A stretch of 42,787 nucleotides of DNA from Clostridia bacterium (GTDB lineage: Bacteria > Bacillota > Clostridia > Christensenellales > CAG-138). The stretch lies in NCBI GenBank assembly GCA_017514685.1, contig JAFWJN010000020.1, positions 1-42,787 of the forward strand. The letters run 5' to 3'. The notes beneath the pieces were generated by a model. The model searched no databases. It had not been told where the DNA came from and worked only from the letters and a program-made list of their open reading frames with translations. A program made the translations under genes and the position numbers. Positions 33,551-40,405 of this stretch are shown piece after piece. The stretch's first letter is position 1, and every line of letters starts with the position of its first letter.

Positions 33551-34696
33551 ATGAAGCAGAAAGAGGAACACGAGCTTTCTCCGGTACAGCGCCGGTGGAA
33601 ACTGTTCTGGCATTATATGAGACCGGTTACGATCTGGGTCGCCAGCATTGCGATTGTTCTTGTGATCATGTCTCTGTCAATCAATTATATTGTTTCGCAT
33701 TATGTTTCTGCTGTGGATCCGGATGATGCGACTCCTTATGAGGTTACGATCCCTGCCAATTCTTCTGCAGGGACGATTGCACAAATTCTGTACAGGGCAT
33801 GCGGAGAGGACCGGGAGGGTCTGATTGTCTCAACGGCTTCCTTTAAGATTTATGTGGACTTCGTTGGAAAAGCCAACAGTCTGAAAGCAGGAACATATAT
33901 TCTCTCAAAGAATATGTCCATCAAGGAGATCGTCAATATTCTGGAAGAAGGCGTTCCTGCCCGGACTTCTGTGCGAATTATGATTCCGGAAGGATATACC
34001 GTGGAAGCAATCGCGGCTGTTCTGACGGAGCAGGGTGTATTGACAGAAGCTTCTACATTCAAGACTCTTTGTAAAACGACTGATGCTTTCAGTAAATATA
34101 ACTTCCTTAACGAACTGACCGGAGCGCAAGACAGAACGTATGCGCTGGAAGGTTATCTGTTCCCGGATACATACGATTTTTATCTGGAATCAACTGCTGA
34201 GGAAGTAATTGAAAGAATGTTGGCCAGATATTATGAGATTTACAGCGGTGAGTATGTAGACCGTGCCGAGGAGATGGGTATGACCCGTGATCAGGTCATG
34301 ATTCTGGCTTCCATCATTGAGCGTGAAGCGAGAGAGGATGAGGACTTTGCCAAGGTGTCCGCTGTGTTCCATAACCGACTGAAAGCAGGAATGAAACTGG
34401 AATCCTGTGCTACGCTTTCCTATGCGACAGGAACGACAAGACTATCCTTCTCGGCTCAGGAGATGGCGATTGTATCTCCTTATAATACATATCTGAACAG
34501 CGGACTGCCGATCGGACCGATCTGCAATCCCGGCCAGGCAGCGATCCGTGCGGCGCTCTATCCGAATGAGGAATACGTGGAAGAGAACTATCTGTATTTC
34601 TGCAACGGTAACCCGAACGAAACGTCAAAACTGTTTTTCTCCAAGACCTATGAAGAGCATCTGGTGAATGTGGAAAAATACAGTAAGTACTGGTGA
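33551..34696 (+). CDS. mltG: Endolytic murein transglycosylase MltG
   Basis: A 381-residue membrane-anchored enzyme that cleaves nascent glycan strands and ends their elongation. A cytoplasmic N-terminus is followed by one membrane helix (about 26-50), a LysM-like part (about 60-135), and the YceG domain with LEGYLFPDTYDF and catalytic Glu257 in ASIIEREAREDEDF. The later motif is GLPIGPICNPG. AAAGGAGGA at 33537-33545 supports the ATG at 33551. It ends the long run that began with rbgA. The ABC-F promoter follows directly. Confidence 0.96.
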   Translation: MKQKEEHELSPVQRRWKLFWHYMRPVTIWVASIAIVLVIMSLSINYIVSHYVSAVDPDDATPYEVTIPANSSAGTIAQILYRACGEDREGLIVSTASFKIYVDFVGKANSLKAGTYILSKNMSIKEIVNILEEGVPARTSVRIMIPEGYTVEAIAAVLTEQGVLTEASTFKTLCKTTDAFSKYNFLNELTGAQDRTYALEGYLFPDTYDFYLESTAEEVIERMLARYYEIYSGEYVDRAEEMGMTRDQVMILASIIEREAREDEDFAKVSAVFHNRLKAGMKLESCATLSYATGTTRLSFSAQEMAIVSPYNTYLNSGLPIGPICNPGQAAIRAALYPNEEYVEENYLYFCNGNPNETSKLFFSKTYEEHLVNVEKYSKYW

Positions 34697-34704
34697 TAAA
34701 AGAC

Positions 34705-34734
34705 TTGACCCCGTCAAGGGACATTTGATATACT
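34705..34734 (+). promoter_or_regulatory. Promoter of the ABC-F leader
   Basis: TTGACC (34705-34710), an 18-base spacer and TATACT (34729-34734) with an extended -10 TG at 34726-34727. Transcription should begin near 34741, just before the leader ORF's ribosome binding site. Confidence 0.7.
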
Positions 34735-34756
34735 CAAGACAAAGAGAGGAAGTGAA

Positions 34757-34868
34757 ACGATGCGCAAATAATCTGTTTTTTCGGCTGGCTGCAAAGCCCT
34801 GCAAGGGGTTTTGTTTCCTATGGAAAACAGATCGCATCGTGAAAGAATGACCGCTCTGCGGATTGTTT
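34757..34868 (+). promoter_or_regulatory. Leader with mutually exclusive hairpins upstream of the ABC-F gene
   Basis: Structure A: ACGATGCG (34757-34764) pairs with CGCATCGT (34833-34840), and ATCTGTTTT (34771-34779) with AAAACAGAT (34824-34832). This gives 17 pairs with a six-base bulge, and it encloses the leader ORF's start and stop. Structure B: AAACAGATCGCA (34825-34836) pairs with TGCGGATTGTTT (34857-34868) with one mismatch. A and B cannot coexist. A ribosome on the leader ORF would block A. A terminator follows. The logic resembles ribosome-mediated attenuators of antibiotic-resistance genes. The antiterminator is not resolved. Confidence 0.65.
34760..34771 (+). CDS. Three-codon leader ORF (Met-Arg-Lys)
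   Basis: ATG CGC AAA TAA with a good ribosome binding site GAGAGGAAG at 34744-34752, seven bases upstream. It lies about 20 bases into the predicted transcript. It is far too short for a protein but of the size of uORFs that sense stalled ribosomes. Its start codon is inside the left arm of structure A and its last stop base begins the second part of that arm. Confidence 0.6.
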   Translation: MRK

Positions 34869-34873
34869 GCGTG

Positions 34874-34906
34874 AAACCGTTTTCTGTAGGAGAAAACGGT
34901 TTTTTT
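34874..34906 (+). terminator. Intrinsic terminator directly before the ABC-F gene
   Basis: AAACCGTTTTC (34874-34884), a 7-base loop and GAAAACGGTTT (34892-34902) form a perfect 11-pair stem with a T-run. It ends 20 bases before the ATG at 34926, between the promoter and its gene, so it must be conditional. Confidence 0.85.
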
Positions 34907-34925
34907 GTTTGACAGGAGTATAAAA

Positions 34926-36455
34926 ATGCTGCAGATACAGAACTTATCAATCACACAGAAAAAGGACGATAGAGTCCTGGTAGAGGACCTTTCATTTGTC
35001 ATTAACAACGGCGAAAAAGCGGCGCTGATCGGAGAAGAAGGAAACGGGAAATCAACTGTCCTGAAATGGATTGCAAAACTTCCGGAAGTACATGAATATG
35101 CAAACATTTCGGGAAGTATGGTCTGTGATCATGTGATCGGATATCTTCCTCAGGAACTGAGACCGGAGGAAGCCGTTCTTTCCGTAGCGGATTATTTGGA
35201 ATCCAACTGTTCCATATCCATGCAAAACCCAAAGGATGTTTCGGTTCTGATGAGAAAGCTGGGAATCGATAAATCCCTTCGCTATGAGACAAGACCTGTG
35301 AACACACTTTCAGGCGGTGAAAGAATCAAACTGCAGATGCTTTCCCTGATGCTGAATGACTGCGATCTTTTTTTGCTGGATGAGCCTTCGAACGACTTGG
35401 ATCTGGACACATTGGAGTGGCTGGAACAGTTTATTAAAGAGTCAAACCGGACATTTCTGTTTGTTTCCCATGATGAAACGCTGCTGGAAAATACAGCGGA
35501 TGTGCTCATCCATCTAGAACAAGTCAGAAGAAAAACGATTCCACGCGCAACGGTTGCCAGAACGGGATACCGGGAATATCTGAGCAGAAGAGAACGCGCT
35601 ATGGAGCATCAGACTCAGGTCTCGACTTTTGAACATGATCAGTTCAGGAAGAAAAAGGAACGTTATCTCTCTATCTATCAATCCGTGGAACATGCGCAGA
35701 AGGAAATCAGCAGAGCAGATCCATCGGGCGGAAGACTCTTGAAAAAGAAGATGCACACGGTGCAATCACTTGGGAGAAGATTGGAAAAGGAGCAGGAGCA
35801 ACTGACAGAATTGCCGGAAGCGGAATGGGCGATTCTCCCGAAATTTCCGGAAGGAATCGAAATCAAAAGAGGAAAGACAGTTCTGGATTTGTATCTTCCG
35901 GAACTGGAGGCAGGAGGGCGAGTGCTTTCCCATGATATCAGGTTGAATGTAACCGGGCCGGAGCATATTTGCATCATCGGGAAAAACGGGTGCGGAAAAA
36001 CAACTTTGATGAAAAAGATAGTTGAAGCGGTCAGAGCAAAGAAGGAACTATCTGTCGGATATCTTCCTCAGAATTACAATGATCTTCTGAACCCGGAAAT
36101 GACCCCGATCGAAATTCTGGCGCCGAATGGAGACAAGGAATCAGTGACCAGCGCGCGGATTTATCTTGGAAGCATGAAATATACCACAGAAGAGATGGAA
36201 CATTCCGCATCGGAACTGTCCGGAGGGCAGAGAGCGAAAATTCTTCTCCTGAAAATGATTCTGGAAGGAAACAATGTTCTGATTCTGGATGAACCGACAC
36301 GTAATTTCAGTCCGCTTTCCAATCCTGCTCTTCGCACGCTGTTTAAAAATTATAAAGGAGCCATTATTGCGGTCAGCCATGACCGGAGATTTCTGGCTGA
36401 AATTGCAGACCGAACACTCCGGCTGACAAAAGACGGGCTGATCGAAGTCTCCTGA
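34926..36455 (+). CDS. ABC-F ATPase, probably a ribosome-protection type
   Basis: A 509-residue protein with two ATP-binding domains and no membrane part. Domain 1 has GEEGNGKS (36-43), NTLSGGERIKLQ and LLDEPSNDLDLD. A charged linker (about 200-290) follows. Domain 2 has IIGKNGCGKTT, ASELSGGQRAKIL and LILDEPTRNFSPLS. The usual DEPTNHLD of domain 2 is thus replaced. ABC-F proteins bind the ribosomal E site and either tune translation or dislodge antibiotics. CAGGAG at 34913-34918 supports the ATG at 34926. The attenuator-like leader argues for an antibiotic-inducible protection protein, which is inference. Confidence 0.85.
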   Translation: MLQIQNLSITQKKDDRVLVEDLSFVINNGEKAALIGEEGNGKSTVLKWIAKLPEVHEYANISGSMVCDHVIGYLPQELRPEEAVLSVADYLESNCSISMQNPKDVSVLMRKLGIDKSLRYETRPVNTLSGGERIKLQMLSLMLNDCDLFLLDEPSNDLDLDTLEWLEQFIKESNRTFLFVSHDETLLENTADVLIHLEQVRRKTIPRATVARTGYREYLSRRERAMEHQTQVSTFEHDQFRKKKERYLSIYQSVEHAQKEISRADPSGGRLLKKKMHTVQSLGRRLEKEQEQLTELPEAEWAILPKFPEGIEIKRGKTVLDLYLPELEAGGRVLSHDIRLNVTGPEHICIIGKNGCGKTTLMKKIVEAVRAKKELSVGYLPQNYNDLLNPEMTPIEILAPNGDKESVTSARIYLGSMKYTTEEMEHSASELSGGQRAKILLLKMILEGNNVLILDEPTRNFSPLSNPALRTLFKNYKGAIIAVSHDRRFLAEIADRTLRLTKDGLIEVS

Positions 36456-36476
36456 GTATCTATGGGAAATTGGAAA

Positions 36477-36513
36477 AAGACCGTTGAGGACTTTTCAGGT
36501 TCTCAACGGTCTT
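36477..36513 (-). terminator. Terminator of the argS-serS operon
   Basis: AAGACCGTTGAG (36477-36488) and CTCAACGGTCTT (36502-36513) form a 12-pair stem with a 13-base loop. Read on the minus strand, the stem is followed by TTT, so it terminates serS. Only 21 bases separate it from the ABC-F stop, so it may also mark the end of that gene. Confidence 0.8.
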
Positions 36514-36535
36514 CTAATGTACTATATAGAAAGAC

Positions 36536-37816
36536 TTATCCGATCTGTGTCTTTCCGCCCATATACATACGAAGCACTTCCGGAATACGGACGGTACCGT
36601 CTGCATTCAGGTTGTTTTCCAGGAAAGCGATCAGCATGCGGGGAGGAGCAACAACGGTGTTGTTCAGGGTGTGAGCAAAATAATTGCCTTTTTCCTTGTT
36701 CTTGATGCGGATCCCGAGACGGCGAGCCTGTGCGTCGCCAAGGTTCGAGCAGCTTCCGACCTCGAAATACTTTTTCTGGCGTGGCGACCAGGCTTCTACG
36801 TCAAGACTCTTGACTTTCAGATCGGCAAGGTCCCCGGAGCAGCATCCGAGCGTGCGGACTGGAATGTCCAGCGTGCGGAAGAAATCAACGGTGTTCTTCC
36901 AGAGTTCATCGTACATCGCGTTGCTCTCTTCAGGACGGCAGATCGCAATCATTTCCTGCTTTTCGAACTGATGGATACGGTAAACACCGCGTTCTTCAAT
37001 TCCATGGGCACCGACTTCCTTGCGGAAGCAGGGAGAATAGCTGGTCAGACGAAGCGGAATCTGTGCTTCCTCCAAGAAGGTATTCTGGAAACGGCCGATC
37101 ATGCTGTGTTCGCTGGTTCCGATCAGATACAGATCTTCGCCTTCAATTTTGTACATCATGTTTTCCATTTCGGAGAAACTCATGACGCCATCGACAACCG
37201 CACTCCGGATCATGAAAGGCGGAATGCAGTAGGTATAGCCGCGGTCGATCATGAAATCACGGGCATAGGAAAGAATTGCGCTGTGAAGACGTGCAATGTC
37301 GCCGGTCAGATAATAGAAACCGTTTCCGCTTGTTTTGCGGGCGCTGTCCAGATCGATACCGCTGAGACGCTCCATGATATCAACATGATAAGGAATTTCA
37401 AAATCGGGAACAAAGGGATCGCCGAACCGTTCGATCTCAACATTCTCAGAATCGTCTTTTCCAATCGGAACAGACGGATCGATGATGTTGGGGATCACCA
37501 TCATGCGCTTTTTGATCTCTACTTCCAGTTCTGTTCCCTGCGCTTCAAGGGCAGTCATTTCTTCGCCCATGGAAGAGACTTCTTTTTTGGTTTCGGCTGC
37601 AAGATCAAATTCCTTGCGTGCCATCATTCCGCCGATTTGCTTGGAGAGAGCATTTCTGCGGCTGCGAAGAAACTCTAAACGCTGATTGCCTTCGCGGTAT
37701 TTCTTGTCAAGTTCAATGACTTCATCGACCAGAACGAGTTTTTCATCCTGGAATTTCTTCCGGATATTGTCTTTGACGACGTCAGGATTGGCGCGTACAA
37801 ACTTGATATCAAGCAT
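36536..37816 (-). CDS. serS: Seryl-tRNA synthetase
   Basis: A 426-residue class II synthetase that charges tRNA-Ser. A long N-terminal coiled coil (about 30-105) binds the tRNA variable arm. The class II motif 2 region has CFRKEVGAHG and GVYRIHQFEKQE. Motif 3 is LNNTVVAPPRMLIAFLENN. The N-terminus MLDIKFVRANPDVVK is typical. AAAGGATG in the end of argS serves as ribosome binding site. The ATG at 37816 lies six bases after the argS stop. Confidence 0.97.
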   Translation of the reverse strand: MLDIKFVRANPDVVKDNIRKKFQDEKLVLVDEVIELDKKYREGNQRLEFLRSRRNALSKQIGGMMARKEFDLAAETKKEVSSMGEEMTALEAQGTELEVEIKKRMMVIPNIIDPSVPIGKDDSENVEIERFGDPFVPDFEIPYHVDIMERLSGIDLDSARKTSGNGFYYLTGDIARLHSAILSYARDFMIDRGYTYCIPPFMIRSAVVDGVMSFSEMENMMYKIEGEDLYLIGTSEHSMIGRFQNTFLEEAQIPLRLTSYSPCFRKEVGAHGIEERGVYRIHQFEKQEMIAICRPEESNAMYDELWKNTVDFFRTLDIPVRTLGCCSGDLADLKVKSLDVEAWSPRQKKYFEVGSCSNLGDAQARRLGIRIKNKEKGNYFAHTLNNTVVAPPRMLIAFLENNLNADGTVRIPEVLRMYMGGKTQIG

Positions 37817-37822
37817 AGATAT

Positions 37823-39514
37823 TTACATCCTTTCCGGGGCTTGAATGCCCAAAAGATTTAATCCGTTGGCGAGTACCTGACGGGTAGCATCCGTCAGAGC
37901 GAGTCTTGCTGCCTTTACAGCGGGGTCATCTGCCATGATGCGCTGCTCGTAATAGAATTTATTGAAAGCAGATGCGACGGACATGATGCAGCGGGATACC
38001 ACATAAGGCTCGTTTTTATCTGCAGCGGACAACACGGCAGCAGGGAATGCGTCGAGCGCTTTTAACAGTGTCTGCGCATACGGGTCGTCCAGCAATGATG
38101 CGTCGGGGGAGGAGAAATCGAAGTCCTCTGCTTTCCGGAGAACGGAGCAGCAGCGAGCGTGCGTATACTGCACATAAGGAGCCGTTTCTCCGTCAAAATT
38201 CAGAATCTTGTCCCAGGTGAACGATACATCCTTGATCCGGTTGTTATAGAGAACGGACCAGAGAATTGCGCCGACACCGACCGATTCCGCTGCGCTTTGC
38301 TTATCTTCCAGATCAGGACTTTTTTCGCAGATGATTGCATAGGTCTTATCAACTGCTGCCTGAAGAATATCGTCCAGATAGAGAATGTTGCCACTGCGCG
38401 TCGAGAAGCTAGCATCTTCCATACTTACCATGCCGAAGTTGACATGGGTGCAGTCCTTGACCCATTCACGTCCCATCAGTTCGAGAACCTTGAAGAACTG
38501 GCGGAAATGCAGATCCTGCTGATAAGCAACGACATAAAGCGATTTGCAAAAATCGTATTCCTGCTTCCGATAGCATGCAGCAGCGATATCGCGCGTGGCA
38601 TAGATCGTACTTCCGTCCGACTTGACGATGATGCAAGGCGGCATATTCCACTCGGAGAGATCAACGATTTCCGCGCCCTGATCGAGCTTGGAGATTCCCT
38701 TATCCCGCAGTTCCTGAATGATAGCGCCCATCTTGTCCTCATAGAAGGATTCACCGGCCCAGCTGTCGAAATCAATACCCATTCGGTGATAGGTCACTTT
38801 CACCTCTCGAATCGTATTGTCTTTCATCTTGGCCCACAGTTCCATCGCTTCCGGATCGTTGGACTCGATCTTGTGGAACCAGGCGCGTGCAGTATCATTG
38901 AGAGAAGGATCCTTTTCCGCTTCTTCATGAAAACGGACATAAAGAGATACCAGCTCACGGATGGAATAATCATCGATCGGTTTGGAGCCCCACAGTTTAT
39001 ACGCTGTGATCATTTTCCCAAACTGGGTTCCCCAGTCACCGAGATGATTGATGCCGATCGTGCGGTAGCCAAGGAATTTATAAATCCGATAAAGTGCGTT
39101 CCCGATGGCTGTAGAAGGAAGATGATGAAAACCGAACGGCTTTGCGATATTAATGGAACTGTATTCCACACATACCGTTTTGCCGGAACCGATTTTTGAG
39201 GACCCATAGTTCTCTTTTTCGGAGAGAACTTTCTGAAGGACAGAGCCTGCCTGAGAGGCTGTGTCAACATAGAAATTCAGATAGGGACCGACCGCCTCCG
39301 CTTTGGAAAAACCGGAAGGCAGAACAAGTTGTTCCTTCAGCTCGGAAGCAATTGCAGCCGGAGCCTTGCGGAGCACTTTACTGAGACGGAAACAGGGAAA
39401 GGCATAATCGCCCATTTCCGCTTTTTTCGGTACTTCAAACCAATCCAGAATTGCAGATGCATCCATTCCGCAGAGGGGAGCGATTGCATTGGCAAGGTTT
39501 TGTTTTGCGTCCAT
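37823..39514 (-). CDS. argS: Arginyl-tRNA synthetase
   Basis: A 563-residue class I synthetase. An N-terminal Add1 domain (1-110) precedes the catalytic core. The core starts VCVEYSSINIAKPFGFHHLPST. The HIGH motif is GFHH, so only its last histidine is kept. The KMSK-like site reads FSTRSGN without the lysine of KMSTRKGN, as in several ArgRS. The C-terminal anticodon-binding helices (DALSRV type) follow with APYVQYTHARCCSVLRKA. Length is normal. Its ATG at 39514 has AAAGGAA upstream and its own extended -10 promoter (39550-39555). It is co-transcribed with serS, six bases away. Confidence 0.95.
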   Translation of the reverse strand: MDAKQNLANAIAPLCGMDASAILDWFEVPKKAEMGDYAFPCFRLSKVLRKAPAAIASELKEQLVLPSGFSKAEAVGPYLNFYVDTASQAGSVLQKVLSEKENYGSSKIGSGKTVCVEYSSINIAKPFGFHHLPSTAIGNALYRIYKFLGYRTIGINHLGDWGTQFGKMITAYKLWGSKPIDDYSIRELVSLYVRFHEEAEKDPSLNDTARAWFHKIESNDPEAMELWAKMKDNTIREVKVTYHRMGIDFDSWAGESFYEDKMGAIIQELRDKGISKLDQGAEIVDLSEWNMPPCIIVKSDGSTIYATRDIAAACYRKQEYDFCKSLYVVAYQQDLHFRQFFKVLELMGREWVKDCTHVNFGMVSMEDASFSTRSGNILYLDDILQAAVDKTYAIICEKSPDLEDKQSAAESVGVGAILWSVLYNNRIKDVSFTWDKILNFDGETAPYVQYTHARCCSVLRKAEDFDFSSPDASLLDDPYAQTLLKALDAFPAAVLSAADKNEPYVVSRCIMSVASAFNKFYYEQRIMADDPAVKAARLALTDATRQVLANGLNLLGIQAPERM

Positions 39515-39549
39515 TTTGTTCCTTTCATTTCTGAGAAAAACTTCATAAT

Positions 39550-39555
39550 ATTATA
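39550..39555 (-). promoter_or_regulatory. Promoter (-10) of the argS-serS operon
   Basis: Read on the minus strand TGCTATAAT gives an extended -10 with perfect TATAAT. The -35 region is not consensus. The predicted start lies 30-35 bases before the argS ATG. No T-box leader or terminator is present in this short leader. Confidence 0.55.
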
Positions 39556-39625
39556 GCATTATCATTTATAAAAAGGAAGTAGCGAATTGTCTGAAATGGG
39601 TAAAAGGTGAAATGGGGTAAATAAT

Positions 39626-39651
39626 ACGGGGCTGCGTTTTCGCAGCCCCGT
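39626..39651 (-). terminator. Terminator of the alaS operon
   Basis: ACGGGGCTGCG (39626-39636), loop TTTT and CGCAGCCCCGT (39641-39651) form a perfect 11-pair GC-rich stem, 17 bases after the DUF695-like gene. The following minus-strand sequence (ATTATTTACC) is only partly T-rich. Confidence 0.7.
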
Positions 39652-39667
39652 TGCAGGTAGATGGTAG

Positions 39668-40405
39668 TCAGTGCTTTTCAATAAACTCCGCACTGAGATC
39701 GGTCAGCATGCCGTCTTCTTCTGCAGCGGAACGAATTGCACGGGCAGTACACCGATTCAGATCGGATAGTTTCAGCGTGGAATAGCCATAGACCGTTACG
39801 ATATAGGGATGGGTTGGATGCTCTTCCGTTTCCGAGACTCCCATAATAAGCCCAATATCGTCAAGATGCGACAGATAGTTTTCTCTTGCTTCAAAAGAAG
39901 GAAATGCCATTTTCATCCCAACCCGACGCACCAGATTCAGGTCTCCGCCTTTTTTTGCGACTGAATTGATGAAGGCTTCGTTTTCTACCGATTGCAGTTT
40001 CACATCATCAGGGAAGAGAAACTTGTAATAGGTTGCGTAAGTAGGCTCTTCCACCTGACCGTATGTCGTTCTGAGCCGTGTCTCTGCACGGCAGATGGTG
40101 GATGCCTGGTTCAGCAGCTTTGGATCGGATGAATAGAAATAATATTGCCTGAGAGAGGGTGTTTCCACCATGCCGACATAAATCGCCTGTTCCTGAAGAT
40201 GATCCAAAAGTGAATGATAAAGCGCAGAAAGGCGCTTTTCCTCAACCAGGGAAAAGGAATGTGAGGCCGGATTTTTTGGCGCACATGCAATATAGATCAA
40301 ATGCGGATATGCCAGAGTCGGCAACAATTGCCAATACTGCATATCCACATGGATCAGAATGGGATGCTGCTCCCATTCCCATTGATACTTCAGCCAATCA
40401 CTCAT
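39668..40405 (-). CDS. DUF695/RraB-like protein
   Basis: A 245-residue soluble protein. The first ~130 residues (WLKYQWEWEQHPILIHVDMQ...) have the W-x2-Y and acidic pattern of DUF695. The C-terminal part (about 165-240, KMAFPSFEARENYLSHLDDIG...) resembles the regulator of RNase E activity B fold (RraB), often fused to DUF695. RNase E is not typical of Bacillota, so the RraB-like part probably does something else. Its ATG lies in the alaS stop (overlap of eight bases), so it is translated with alaS. The similarity is judged by eye and moderate. Confidence 0.5.
   Translation of the reverse strand: MSDWLKYQWEWEQHPILIHVDMQYWQLLPTLAYPHLIYIACAPKNPASHSFSLVEEKRLSALYHSLLDHLQEQAIYVGMVETPSLRQYYFYSSDPKLLNQASTICRAETRLRTTYGQVEEPTYATYYKFLFPDDVKLQSVENEAFINSVAKKGGDLNLVRRVGMKMAFPSFEARENYLSHLDDIGLIMGVSETEEHPTHPYIVTVYGYSTLKLSDLNRCTARAIRSAAEEDGMLTDLSAEFIEKH

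Noticed and set aside
34741-34925. Metabolite riboswitch before the ABC-F gene
   Set aside because: No known aptamer core was recognised. The small ORF with a good ribosome binding site inside the stem fits translation sensing better.
38159-39199. Long open frame antisense to argS (and similar ones antisense to serS at 36671-37678 and alaS at 40464-41864)
   Set aside because: They are mirror frames of well-supported synthetase genes, have no ribosome binding sites and their products show no known fold.
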